This document shows, in pieces, positions 37,201-49,400 of a stretch of 64,000 nt of DNA. The first letter of the stretch is position 1, and every line of letters begins with the position of its first letter. This DNA comes from Rhodamnia argentea (Eukaryota; Streptophyta; Magnoliopsida; Myrtales; Myrtaceae): NCBI RefSeq assembly GCF_020921035.1, contig NC_063151.1:30138934-30202933 (forward strand). The letters are read 5' to 3'. Position numbers and translations under genes: made by a program. The notes beneath the pieces were generated by a model, which saw only the letters and a program-made list of their open reading frames with translations, had not been told where the DNA came from and did no database searches.

Positions 37201-38643
37201 GTGTGAGCATGTATGCATACCATAAGTTCATAAGGAAGCTAACCTGCACGTAGTTGAGCTCCTGATAAACTCTTCGAGCAAATTCATCAATAAGAGCAAC
37301 GGCATCACTGGTAATTATGTCGACGTATTTATTGATGAGAATTCCAAGACCTCTTATCAGGTAGAAGTCAAGCCCTATAGCTTCTTCGATAGCTGGTCTT
37401 TGCACTTTTACAGCAACTAATTGACCAGAATATCTCAGCCGTGCTTTGTAAACTTGCCCTAAGCTTGCCGCAGCTATTGGAGAAGGGGATATAGATGAGA
37501 AAATCGAATCAAGGGTCAGCCCCAGCTCCCTCTCAATGCAGGCAAATGCTTCAGTATCTGGGAATGTGGGCAGAGCATCCTGTTTTGGTAAAATTAATTA
37601 AAGGCAATGACGACCATTAGAAAACTTGCTCTATCTCTCCACGGTCTTCCCTTATTACCCTGAATATTATCATATAAACAGACGAGATGTAGAAACTCCC
37701 CTTTGGAGATTCGAGATATACAAACTCAGCAAAATAAAATGCGAAGATTGTAAAACAAAATGCCCTCTTGATTCTAATACAATCTTCGCATCTGGATTGA
37801 CATAAATGCATTAACTCATGCACGAAATAGAATTCAGGTCAATCGATTCTTATAAGGAATCAAGCAGTGTCATCGTAACATGTCTGTATTACGTCAACTG
37901 CAATCTCAGAGCACACAGATGCACATGTCCAGAGATGAAGCAGTACCTGAAGTTCAGAGAGCTCCTCCAAGTACTCGGGAGGGCAGAGATCGGGCCTTGT
38001 CGACAGCCCCTGCCCTATTTTAACAAAAGTTGGCCCCAATCTCGTAAAAATCCTTCTCAACTCAGCACCTCGCCTCCTCTTATTTTGATCAATCTGTCCA
38101 TTGCTTTGATCCACCAACAACTTAATTGCGAAAGAACCTAAAGCAACCAATATGTCCAGCGCTCTACTCACCACCTAGCGAAATTTAATTCCACTTAATC
38201 AACCAAATGAACCACGATTCAATCTCTCCAGCGCAATTCGAAATCTACGCACGTAAGCCCACACAATACGCGCACAAACAAATAATATCCAAAACACATC
38301 ATCAGGAGAGAGAGAGAGAGAGAGAGACCTTGATAGGGCGAGAGCCGTATCGGCGAGAGAGGAGCTCGGGAGTGTAAACGGTGGCATTGGCGGCGCGAGC
38401 CATGGCTCGAGCCTCGGCTTGGATATCCTCAGCTCGGTCGACGCTCAGCACCGGCACGACCGCGCCGACCCTGCCTCCTCCTCCTCCGCCGTCCCTGACC
38501 ACCGGCGGACCTCGAGGACCCGCTTCGACCAGGGCCGCTCTCGCAGCCGCCACTCTCGCCGCCGCTTTGCCTCCATTGACGGACCTCGGGACCGGAATCG
38601 GGCGCCACGACGGCGAAGACACCGTGAAAGCGCTGGCAGACAT
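34296..38643 (-). CDS. Chloroplast atypical ABC1 kinase, ABC1K3/ABC1K6-like
   Basis: Seven exons, 38643-38329, 38174-37947, 37579-37244, 37041-36486, 35954-35768, 35684-35318 and 34424-34296, total 2118 bases and encode 705 residues, close to Arabidopsis ABC1K3. The N-terminus is Ser/Ala/Arg-rich, as expected for a chloroplast transit peptide. Motifs in order: KIGQG at 157-161 (KxGQ of ABC1 kinases), [11 protein letters not shown] at 217-227 (Ala-rich loop), VAVK with Lys239, HADPHPGN at 371-378 (catalytic loop) and DFG at 391-393. The C-terminal region ends [20 protein letters not shown], conserved in this subfamily. Relatives sit in plastoglobules and influence prenyl-lipid (tocopherol, plastoquinone) metabolism. 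Intron 5 (35685-35767) has a GC donor and intron 1 a CT-repeat donor; both are discussed as findings. The choice between ABC1K3 and ABC1K6 is not secure. Confidence 0.93.
38307..38327. repeat. (GA)n microsatellite abutting the intron 1 donor of the ABC1K gene
   Basis: A GA run on the plus strand, CT in the sense of the gene, begins directly at the splice donor of intron 1, so the intron opens GTCTCTCTCT. Confidence 0.85.
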
Positions 38644-40358
38644 GGACGACTCGGTTCAATGGCGAGTGAAGGGACACGACAGGACTTATTAGGATTTTCG
38701 GACCACCCCGCGGAAATGAGATTCTTCCTCTCCGTTTTCGGAAGATTTTCGAGAGAGGAAAGAGAGCGAGACGTTTCTTATTATTTCTGGCCGGCATTGT
38801 GCGTACACGTGTCCATTTTTAAGAGGCCAGTGCCAGGTGGTAATTTTCCTTTTTTCCTCATATGTTTTTTGACTTTCCCTGGTTACAGTGCAATTTTTTT
38901 CCTTTTTATGGTCCGACACACTCCGAGGTATCCATCTCCTCTAAAGCCGAGATGGTACTTTTCCCCGTCCTTAGTAATATCAGTAAGCGATGCTTAATTT
39001 TTGTGTACACTAGATTAAAATCCAATCTCGAATTTTTTTTGGTAGAATCTCGAATTTAAGATAAGCTCTTTTTTGTTGTATTCGAGATGTTAAACTTTGA
39101 CTAGTTCTTCTTTATTTTATTACGTGAAACACGATATCATTTATTCGCTCAAGAGATCAAGTGCGGTAAGAAAACACCGTTTGTTTTTTTGCTTTTCCAA
39201 GGTCCAATTGTTTGCTTATCAACCACGATCACAAGCGAAAGGGATGTCGCTTTGGTACCTTCCAAGAGATCTTTCTTCCTTGCCTTGAACTACCACCAGA
39301 TAATCCATTCCGAACCAAGCATCAAACAAACAAACGGACAAGAAATTTATCTATTTTGAAAAGCACATATGATATGAATTTGAATCCCCCCCCCAAAAAG
39401 AAAAAGAGGACAAATGGAAAGAAAATCAACAAGATGTTCGATGCTCCGTGCTTACTAAAGGTGTGGATAGAGGTGGAGTCGCTTTTTAGGTCAAGAGAAA
39501 TCAGGCTCGGCTGATCTTTTCTTTGGGGGAAAAAAACACTCGCAAAAACAAATGATTGTATAAATAAAGAAATCAAATGAATATATCGAGACTTTGAAAA
39601 CCCATTAAAAAGAAATGGGAAAGATTATAAAAAAAATCTTAAATCTATTGTATGGATACCAATTAAGCTCGGCGACCGACTAAGGAAGAAGGGGAAAAAA
39701 TGAGAAAAAAATAAAAAGAGTCCAAAATATTAAAAAAAAATGAAAAAAAAAATCAACATCTGCACTTGTCACACTACATAGTACAGTCTGTGTCTATATC
39801 AACGATTGCCGCCCAAAAATAATCGGAAGGATAACATTGGCAAAGCATCGAGGAGTTTAAGACTAAATTAATATCCGTACAATAAGTTTAAGACTTTTAT
39901 GATTTTCATCACAAAAGAAATGTCATGCAAGTTTTAAAACTTTTAAAACAGGTAATTAAAGCCTAAAATTATCCAAGGAAAAAGAAATTAAGTGTTTCTA
40001 TCAGCTTCATCTATTTTTATTGTATTTTTTTTTAGGATCGAATAGCTTCATGTATTTTGGCGTCGATGCGAGGCAAGTGGGACGCCATGTCGGCAATTTT
40101 TTGGGCCCCTTCTCGTCCATCGCGGAAGTGTGGCAATCGCGTATTGGGCTCTTCGGCCCGAAAACAAGATTGCTCGTTTAGATTGGAAGGCCCAAGTTCT
40201 CTCCGGCCCAGCTCAAGCGACAACCGCTTGCGTCAGCGAACATTAAACGGAGAATCGAGAAGCACAATACTCGCTGCACGCACATCGCTCTCGGGCTGAA
40301 GGCTGGACAGGAGAGTGTGCACAGCTCCTCGCCGGAGCTCCATAGGAAAAGGGCTTCA
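38644..40358. other. Divergent promoter spacer between ABC1K and CSN6
   Basis: No gene is visible in this 1.7 kb. The first few hundred bases left of 38950 are probably ABC1K promoter. The middle is AT-rich with poly-A tracts. Near the CSN6 end (about 40103-40210) several GGGCCC, TGGGCT and GGCCCA motifs form a site II-like cluster within 260 bases of the CSN6 start codon, as is usual for housekeeping plant genes. Confidence 0.5.
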
Positions 40359-43300
40359 ATGGCTTCATCTAGCAGCGGCCTCACGTTCAAGCTTCATCCA
40401 TTGGTGATCCTCAACATCTCCGATCACTACACCCGGGTCAAGTCTCAGCTCCACCCGCCGCCCTCAGTCCACGACGCCAGCAACGGCGTCGATCCGTCCG
40501 CCGCGCCGCCGGCCGATCCTCCGAGAGTGTACGGATGCGTGATCGGAGTCCAGAGGGGTCGTACCGTGGAGATATTCAACAGCTTCGAGCTTCTGTATGA
40601 GCCCGCCACGCACTCGCTCGACCGCGCCTTCCTCGACAAGAAACAAGAGCTCTGTTCAGTTCCCTTCTCTCATCCTCTCCCTCCCTCTATCCGTCTTCTG
40701 TTTGTCGCTTTTGTTTGTGATTGTTGGCGGATTATATGTGTGATTGTTTGCTTCCGTTGTGCGGACGGAGGGTGTTAGGGTTTTAAGCTTAGCTTTTTGT
40801 GTTCTGACTTTTTTCCTTTTTTCTTTTTAATCTGCGACAGATAAGAAGGTTTTCCCGAATTTCTATGTCCTTGGATGGTATTCAACTGGGAGCGATGCAG
40901 AAGAATCCGATATGCATATTCACAAAGCCGTAAGTAATAATTCTGTAATCTTCTGGCTGATAGTTATGAATGCCTTTCTCTGTGTTCACTCGGGCATTTG
41001 AAGGAAATAAGGTTGGAACGTTACTGTCAAAGAATATATTTGGCGACGGTTCGAGTCTGAAGTGCATTTTGGGGTTATTGCGAATGGTGGATATTTCATG
41101 TGATACTTACCAATCTTTGTTCGTTTATTGATTTTTGGTGGTGCAACCCCTTTCCAAGTCAATAGACAAAGCTCGCTTACGAGCTGTAGCCCCTGTCCAG
41201 GCAAAACGGTTGTGTTCTCTGCAGACAAATTCGAATCTCTATGTTTATTGTGTGTTGGGTGTCTATATTACAAAACGATGAAGGGTGCATGCATTTACTC
41301 TAGTGATTTCCGAGTGACAATTGATAAAGCCTGTATATTTTAATTGACAGTTGATGGATATCAATGAAAGCCCTGTCTACGTTCTTCTCAATCCTTCAAT
41401 TAATCATGCCCAGAAGGATCTCCCTGTTACTATCTACGAAAGTGGTAAGTGACTATGTCCTTCTCTGAAAGTTCGTTGATTATCTTGCTATCAGTAAGGC
41501 AGTTCTGCTCTCATTTCTCATTAAGGTAATGTTTGCCATTCCTCATTCCAACCAGGCGAGTGTCCTGGTGCATTGGCTATATAATGCATTTCCTCTTGGC
41601 CTTCTTGGTATTTAGTGTTTCAAAAGCATTTTATACATGAAAAAAAGAGGCAGGTAGTCATCACAGTAAGGAGTCCAGGATATCCTTAGAGCTCTCTTAT
41701 CAGAAAGGAATACTTTAGCTCTGGGAAAGTTTTCATACCGTGCCTTATGGACAAATTTTTGGAACATTAGCTTCTGCCTGTTCTCAGCAGATTATCTAAG
41801 AACATTTGTCGTCACTTCTAATCTCTGTAACTTTTTGGTTGATTAATTACCACAACTAGCAACACTAAGATGATTTTTTTCCTTTATATTGGATGGACAT
41901 CCGCACAACCATAGAGCTGCATGTCATAGATGGGATTCCACAGCTTATATTTGTCCATGCGAGCTACACCATTGAGGTATGTTCTTTTATGTTGGCATGC
42001 ATCTGATTTATTTTACTTATTCTTAACCAGGATAATTGAATTGTTTGTTTCTTATTTTGAAGACGGTAGAAGCAGAAAGGATATCAGTTGATCACGTTGC
42101 TCATCTGAAGCCATCTGACGGAGGTACAGCAGCTACTCAGTGTAAGGACTCATCACCTTCCATAATCTCTAGCAAGTCCCAGTCCATTATCAAACATCAT
42201 CTGCACCACACAGATGATGACCCCCCTCCCTCCCAAAAAAAGGAAGCAAAAATTATAAGGCAGAGGAGAAAGAGAAGGCCTCTCTGTGGATAATAGTACA
42301 AATAACTGAATAAGCAAGATGATAGCAGTCAGATTCTCCCTCTTATTTAACTGAAGGAAAAAAGAATTAATCCCACATTTTTTTGACATGCGTTCTTCTG
42401 CAGTGGCCGCTCACCTCACAGGAATTCACAGTGCCATCAAGATGTTGAATAGCCGAGTTAGAGTGCTTCACCACTATCTTCTTGCAATGCAGAAAGGTAT
42501 GTGGTTCTTCTCTCTCTTCCAAATCAATTGGGGGTGATAAAGAAGTTCGAGGAGCCCCACTCCGCAATGTTGCAGCCCACCTACTATAGAATGTGACTCA
42601 GACAAGAGAATGAATTATGCTTATGCCCTACCAGAATATTTCTTGCTCACATGGGAAAACAATGAACCAATCTCTCCCATCTCCATTTCTTATGTATCCT
42701 CTGAATTTGACTTCTCTTGCTTCAATGTGAAGTGGATATCAATAGGCATGACTAATATAGCTTAGAGTGTGTACGGATTGCACATGCAGGTGAGATTCCT
42801 TGTGAGAATTCTCTGCTGAGACAAGTATCTAGTCTTCTCAGAAGATTGCCAGCTATTGAATCAGGGAAATTTCAGGACGACTTTTTGATGGTCAGTATTC
42901 TGTTTGGTTTGACATACCCTGAAGTCGAGTTTTCCTTCTTCTTCTTTTTTCCTTTTTTTTCCACTTTATATGTTTTTTGCTGAGTAATTTTGTTGTTCAC
43001 TTTCTTGCTAAATTCTTCTCCAACTTGCTTTTCTTCCAGGAGTACAATGATACGTTGCTGATTACTTACCTGGCCATGCTCACCAACTGCTCAAGGTATG
43101 AACAAATTTTTGAATTATTTACTTTGGACTTATATCAAGTATGTTCAGGAGTCCCGATTAGGGAGGAAAATACTTCCGTGGACCATCTTCCGGGTGGTCC
43201 AAGGTTTTGTTCAGACAGGAGGATTGTGTATATACATCAAACCACTACACCTGTCATGTGCCTGAAAGGTTATCCAACCAAGCTAGTTATTAGCCGAAAC

Positions 43301-43811
43301 TGGAAAATATCTACTACTAGTTGGAATTTCATCAGGAACTATTCGACTCAGGTGACATCTACCTAGGATTTTACTTTTTTGTGCAATCTACTTGTTATGA
43401 ATTGCACCTAGCAGATATGGTGTTGGAAAACCTTCTCCAATATTTAGCCTGAGCGACACTATGCATTTGTTCTTTCACAAGGTTTCGAGTTAGTCTGTCC
43501 GTGAAGCCTAGTAACATGATAAACGTTGTGCAAGTAGACAGGTTGAGAGCTTTCTTTTGTGAAATTTGCTTAATTTTGGTTGGTGTGCTTTAGAACTTAG
43601 AAGTTTTTGAGGTGCACAGACACATTGATAATATGATTAGATTGACATTAATTTGTCAATACCTGTGTTTGCTCTCAATGTTTTGAGGCTTCATTTGAGA
43701 AACTCAGATAATTTTTCTCCTCTTTGCAGCACAATGAATGAGCTAATTGACAAATTCAACACCGCTTATGACAGACACAGTAGGAGGGGAGGAAGAACGC
43801 CCTTTGTTTGA
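40359..43811 (+). CDS. CSN6: COP9 signalosome complex subunit 6
   Basis: Nine exons, 40359-40653, 40841-40929, 41351-41444, 41915-41976, 42063-42141, 42404-42496, 42790-42890, 43040-43095 and 43730-43811, give 951 bases and 316 residues, the length of Arabidopsis CSN6A/B. The MPN-minus domain covers the first 180 residues: LTFKLHPLVILNISDHYTR, RVYGCVIGVQRGRTVEIFNS, VLGWYSTGSDAEESDMHIHK, INESPVYVLLNP, SYTIETVEAERISVDHVAHL. As in all CSN6 proteins the JAMM zinc motif is absent, so the subunit is structural. It pairs with CSN5, the catalytic deneddylase that acts on cullin-RING ligases. The C-terminal helices (LTGIHSAIKMLNSRVRVL, EYNDTLLITYLAMLTNC) match the family, and the tail NELIDKFNTAYDRHSRRGGRT is conserved. 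Exon 5 ends in CAGT before GTAAGG, which keeps the frame. The gene is tail-to-tail with RraA copy 1. Confidence 0.97.
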
Positions 43812-44330
43812 AAGATTCCTTGTTTCTATTGGTCCACCTTCAATTGATTATGGTTCTCCATCTCTCCTGGCATTGCACTTGATTGGTGGCCTACTGTCAA
43901 AGTCTAGGCTTGTGCATGACGCGAGCGATCATGACCAATGCATGTTGAGCAAGTTTCAGCCAAGGCCCATACCACATAGAAGATGAGATCAGGGAGATGG
44001 AATCAAAATCTAATAGAAACGTGTATACATTCGCCTTTTACTAAGGTTCTCTCACTATTTATTTTGGATGTTCCTTCCTCCTGGGCATTTCGTAGTTCCC
44101 GGGGCTAACAATAGTGAACTAGGGAACCTTGCTGCAAGATTTTCCATACGTTACAGGCATGTTTTGACCTTTCGTGTTGCCTTGAGATAATGGTCCCGGC
44201 ATAGCTTTTAGCATCTTGTAGCGAGTCTATGTTAACTTCTTGGATTTGAGACTTTGTTGCCGAACTTGTATACTTGGAGCCCGTTCAAGCTTCTTGCGTT
44301 CGCTTCCACTTTCCATCTTTTTTATCCAAT

Positions 44331-44336
44331 AATAAA
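44331..44336 (+). terminator. Candidate CSN6 poly(A) signal AATAAA
   Basis: AATAAA lies 520 bases after the CSN6 stop codon and about 140 bases before the duplicated RraA segment begins. It is a plausible, unproven 3' end. Confidence 0.4.
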
Positions 44337-44477
44337 ATGACGTAATGTACCTTCTTGGGGGAGAATAAGATCACGGTGTACATTAAAATATGTGGTGTTT
44401 ATCATGTCTAGCATGAGTCGAGGAAATACGAGAAAAGTAACATTTGTAACCTGCTAGGATAAAGGGTCAAATTCTTG

Positions 44478-46498
44478 TAGGCCTTCGAGGATGTCAAGTG
44501 GTTGGTGCTGTAAGTAAAACGTGAATAGTGTGATACGAACGAACGGACAAATGTTGAGAAACTTCATTTTCGGTTTATTCCAGCTCTCATTGAGAGTGTT
44601 TTACGACAGACAGCACGTAACAACAAACTTGAAGTTCTTGCCCTCTGGCTTAGGCCACTACCAAATGCGTAAATCAATGAGAGAAGAAAACAAATTGGCA
44701 AAGTTCAATTTCACGTTGAATCATGCTCCCTAGAAAAAGCTCTCTTCAAGCTTCAGACAGACAGTTCGTTTTTGGAGATGAGAATCCCGTCGCTATCTGC
44801 ATACAACCATTCCCCTTCGCGGATCAGCGTGCCCGCGATGTGGAGAGGGACATGCTTTTCCCCGACCCCTTTCTTGCCCGGTTTCACGGGATTCGAGGCC
44901 AAGGCCCTGACGCCAATCGAACACTCGTTGATCTCGTCCACATCTCTAATGCAGCCATTCACAACAATGCCAGCCCATCCCATGTTCTGAGCCAACTGTC
45001 CCATGATCCCACCCATCAGTGCAGATCTCAAGCTTCCTCCGCCATCGATGACCAACACTCTCCCTTGGCCTCTGGTTTCGAGCAGCTCCCGAACCAGGAC
45101 GTTGTCCTCAAACACCTTGACAGTGACAATGGGACCCGAGAACGTTCTGTTCTGGCCATATATCTGGAATACCGGATGCAGCACGCGCAGGTCGCCCCTT
45201 GCTAAGACAGACGCGTTTGAGTCACAGACTTCGGCGGTTGCCAGAGAAGCCATTGTATTATCCTGCAATGTTGGTTGGTTAGTTCTTGGCAATTGAGGAA
45301 AAACACTGACGATCCAGATACAGTCTTGCATCTCTCTTTACTGCACCAGTAAACTATCCATTACCAGTCTACTTAGGTCATATATCAATCTAAAGGAGTA
45401 CCTAGACCATGCGTTGGTAACCTCCAACAAAGCAACTTGTGCACATTTGCACATTTTGCAGACTGATGCACTGGAGGTTCCGTTTCCTGTAAGGAGCTGA
45501 AGAAAATAGCTAGTGCACAACCTGAGCTTATGCCATAAAAGTTGCAGCTGCAACAATTGCTGCAATAAGCATCGCCTGTAGAAGATACTCTAAAGTGTAG
45601 CTGTACAAGTGATGTTGTTTCTGATAATATATCTATATTGTACTGCACGAGTCAGGAAATTTCTAAGCTGCAACTCTATCAATTGCTCCTTGAATCATAT
45701 TTTGCTAGCAACAAGCATCGCCCAACGCCATTGAAACCATTTCCAAATGATTTGGAGATCAGTTTTAACATTGTCAAGGAATTAATCGTTCGACTTAAGT
45801 GTTCAGAGAATGATTTCACTCTAAAAGCCATTGAACTATTTCAGTACTACCATCAAACCCATCTCATTGAGAATTTCATTTCATTTTTTTTTTGGTATGA
45901 GGTTGATATGATGAACAAACGAGAATGCAACGGCTAATTCCCAAATGATCTCTGAAACATTTGTCAGAACCATTCCAGTAACGCGAGTTTCTGCACAGCC
46001 ACAACCTGTAATACTCCACATTTGTTAACAAGATTTATCAATTTTAAGTTTTGGAAGACAGCAACCAGGTAGTTAGCTAACATCAATAGAACAGAACGAA
46101 TGAACTACAAAGTCGTCGATATTCACACTTAATCCCTTGCCATTTGTGCGATGAGTTATGAGCTTTATCAGATGCTGCCGCAAACTCATCAACACCAGAG
46201 AATCCTAGGGCATCTGTCCATGGATGCCACCATCACTCAGCCTCTCATTAGCATGGTCAACTGGCGAATTCCTCCTAATTTTCTTTAGGGCAACTGGCTC
46301 GAGCTAACCGAGACGGGACAGCAAGTAGTAGCATCTGTTTCTGTTTTTTTAATATCCAGAGTCAACTTCCCACATAAGCAGGGAAATGAGCAGTAAGCCA
46401 AGGCAGACTGAAATCACATCATTAAGCAACATAAAACTTCAGAAAAAAACGAGTATTTCCCCTCTACCAAAAGAGATCAATGAAACCACCCGTGAACC
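44478..46498. repeat. Segmental duplication, copy 1 (RraA gene plus flanks)
   Basis: From TAGGCCTTCGAGGATGTC to CACCCGTGAACC this segment matches 57408-59402 almost base for base, with scattered substitutions and small indels, by eye well above 95 percent identical. It carries the RraA-like coding region, its 3'-UTR with an AATAAA (minus strand, 44574-44579), and over 1.2 kb of upstream sequence. The right edge is exactly where an LTR-type element begins (46499). Confidence 0.9.
44753..45253 (-). CDS. RraA-like protein, putative HMG/CHA aldolase family, copy 1
   Basis: A single coding exon of 166 residues, MASLATAEVCDSN to EWLYADSDGILISKNELSV. Plant relatives are annotated as putative 4-hydroxy-4-methyl-2-oxoglutarate aldolase or regulator of ribonuclease activity A-like. 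Bacterial RraA binds RNase E, while related enzymes cleave HMG/CHA with a divalent metal. Key family motifs are present: GPIVTVKVFEDNVLVRELLE, RVLVIDGGGSLRSALMGG and GIVVNGCIRDVDEI, where the Arg-Asp of CIRD is the expected substrate/metal site. The start follows an acceptor (CATTGCAG, then 9 bases, then ATG), so a 5'-UTR intron is likely. The coding region looks intact and keeps the canonical tail. The upstream exon is not adjacent, because an LTR-type element begins at 46499, inside the presumed 5'-UTR intron. Expression is therefore uncertain. Confidence 0.9.
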   Translation of the reverse strand: MASLATAEVCDSNASVLARGDLRVLHPVFQIYGQNRTFSGPIVTVKVFEDNVLVRELLETRGQGRVLVIDGGGSLRSALMGGIMGQLAQNMGWAGIVVNGCIRDVDEINECSIGVRALASNPVKPGKKGVGEKHVPLHIAGTLIREGEWLYADSDGILISKNELSV

Positions 46499-49400
46499 TG
46501 TCGCGATCTCGCCTTCGGCCTCTCTCGGAGGGTCCGACGGGTTTAGAGGTATTGCCATCGGTCAATGGCGTGAACTCTCCCAAGTCCTACCTCGCGTGAC
46601 ATTGGATTTTTTTTTTATGATTAGCAAGTTAAAATGCTATTAAGAGTCGCCACTAGCCTATTTGGGTCGGCTAGAAACCAATCAAAACACGGAAAGATTA
46701 TCTCGATCCCTACGCAACCGGAGCTTCTAGGTTCGGGGATTTGTTTACGCTAACTAGATAATTAGCACCCTTTCGGTACCTAACCAGTTGATATTCCCTA
46801 AGGTGACCACACATTCTGCATATCATTTTAAGCTTATCGGGTATCTAACCAATACTAAATGATCATGCATAATGTTTTTCCGTCATTTCATGCAATTACC
46901 TATTTATCCTTAACCTAATAATATAGGAAAAGCGATTAAGAGACAATTTTTCAAAAGACAGTGTATGTAAACACTCAATCAGATAAATATGCCAAATAAA
47001 GATCGGGATAAGCACATGCAGACCAAATCTATAATGGCAATATTTAAACAAACAATTTTGACTCGAAAGTCGAATTATAATAGTTATCGGACCGGATTGG
47101 ACATCGGTCTTCAATCAAAGCCAATCGGAGGTTTGAAAATTCACATTAGGGGTAAAAAGGTCCAAGAAACCAATTTTCTAATTTTCTGGAATTTTTCTAA
47201 TTTTTTTGAATTTTTATTATTGTTCGAATTTTTTTTATTATTTTATTTTTATTATTATTATTTTATATATTTTATTTTTTTAATTAAATGGGGCCGGGTC
47301 CAAGTCGGGTTCTCGGATCCGGTCCGAGATGGAGGACCAGAGTCGAGCCCGGATTGCATAAACCGGGCTCAGGCCCACTTTTCTTTTTCTTGCCCGAATT
47401 GGGTATGAGTTTCCTTCTAGCCCAGCTCCAAAAGGCCCAGACCGCCCACTTTCCTCCAACAAAGCAAACGAGGCCCACTTTTCCTTTTTTCCTTTCTCTT
47501 CCACGCCAGCCCAATCCGAATAGATTAAACAACAAAGAAGCCCAACCAAACTTCCTTTTCTTTTTTTATGCCAGCCCACACACCCGAAGAAAGGCCTGCT
47601 CTTCATTTTGCTCGGGCCATACCACTCGAGCCCAATCTCTCCTCTTTCATCTCACTAGGCCCAGCCATCCAAGAAACCCAAAACATTCAAAAAAACGTGG
47701 AATGGCGCTCCGCTACTATTCATTGTCTTCTTCGCGCCGCGACGTCTTCTTTCTGTGACTCCGACGGCGGTCCTGCCCTTGCGACGCCATCAACCTTCGC
47801 TCCCCCCGCCGCTGTGCCGCCGAGACCCGATCACTGTGTAGCTACTAGGTCACGCCCACAAGACCTCCCGGAAGCTGATTGGTTCTGTTCACTGGGCTCC
47901 GAGACTGCGACGCCGAGATCTGCCCATTAAACCACAACCTGTCGACGTCCACCACCGCCACCCGTTCCGCCGGACCTCCCGAATGGCAACTGGTTCTGCC
48001 CACCTCATGTCCGACCGCGTTTGTCGCTACGTCGGGCTGCCGCACCGCGGGGACTCGTTCACAGCATCACTGCCGGGCAGCTACCATCTCCTCGGACCGC
48101 TGCTAGTCACGGCCACGCGCCTCCTTTTGCTCACGCTGGCGTCGTTGCGAGCTTGGGTTCGAGTGTCGTACCGTTCGTGCGCGCGTCGCCACGGATGCGA
48201 GTTCGCGTTGCCTCGCCTCCGTTCGGACTCGAGTCGCCTCGGTCCGAACTCGCAGTCACCTCTGGACCTCACGCGCAACCACTGGATTAGGTTGCCTCAC
48301 CGCCAGGACCCGCTCGCGCGGCCGAACCTCTCTGAACAGTTGTTCACTCAAAGGACCCGCCATAGTTCACAACCAAACAACGACAGTAACTATCAATCGG
48401 AACAAACGAGCATGAACAAACGACGAACCAAGAAAAAGCGGCCAAAACCTAGCGGCCGGAGACGGGTGTTCCATCAATGCACGTCAACAGCTCAAAAGAA
48501 GGATCTACATTGGCCAAAATATTATAGGAACCTGCCCGAGACTCGCCGATCCGAGAAACCGAAGCTCTCGGACCGGCGAGTGGCGTGGCCAAAATGGTGC
48601 GACCAAACTCGAAAGAGGCGGCTAACCTTTTCCAATGGAGTCGAAGGCGATCGCAAGGGAAGGAAATAAAGGAAACCGCGTGAGTCCCTCTCCCTCTTTG
48701 TTCTTCTTCTTTCTGAACTTCCTCCCTGTTCTTTGGTGCAACTCCCCTCACGCTCCTCTTTTCTTTCACTGACCGAACCAACCCCCAGCCTGCCCTTCTC
48801 TCCTTCTTTTTAGGGAAAATGCCAAAAAAGGGCCCAGGTGTACTTATTTTCTCAATTAAGGGCCTGAAATGCAACTTGTGTCAAAGAAGGGCCTCAAGTG
48901 CCTTTTTTTATTCAAACGAAGGCCTGAACGGGGACATTTTTGTCTTTTTACATTTTGTGATTGTTTTCCTTTTTTTTCTTCTGTTTTTTTCCTTTTTCTT
49001 CTTTCTTGTTTCCTTTTGTTCTCCTCCTCATCACCGGTGGCCGTGGGTTGAACGGCCGCAAGGGCTTGCCTCACTCAGCTCAGGCGAAGGCCGGCTGAGT
49101 CGCCGAAATGTCGAACGGCGAGGACGCGGCGACGGCAGCGGCGAGGCCGAGGTGGAGGCAGCGGCGGGGGTCAAGATCTGGTTGAGGGCGAGCTTCGCGT
49201 TCGAGATCGTCGCTCATCGCGGCTGAAGCGACCTTGCACCCGTCTACGGCAGCCGACGAGAGAGCCGCGGGCGGTGAGGACGCAGGGCGGAGAGTCCGAG
49301 GCGGGGGTCCTCGCGCCCGTTTGCAACCCGATTTGGCGAGGGCTCCCCTCGCCGGCGGTTGCAAGGTAGGCCCTCGCGGGTGGTCGGCGAGGCCACGCAC

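Noticed and set aside
42977-43366. A 129-codon frame overlapping CSN6 exon 8
   Set aside because: Only the EYNDTLLITYLAMLTNCS part is coding; the rest is read-through into the intron after the GTATGA donor.
44723-45205. A 160-codon plus-strand frame opposite RraA copy 1, and its partner at 57651-58115
   Set aside because: It is the antisense shadow of the RraA coding region; the minus-strand protein has clear family motifs and the plus-strand frame has none.
47288-48669. Long GC-rich frames of 120-228 codons in the LTR-type element
   Set aside because: They are Arg/Ser/Pro-rich in every frame, as expected of GC-rich non-coding LTR sequence, and lack polyprotein motifs.
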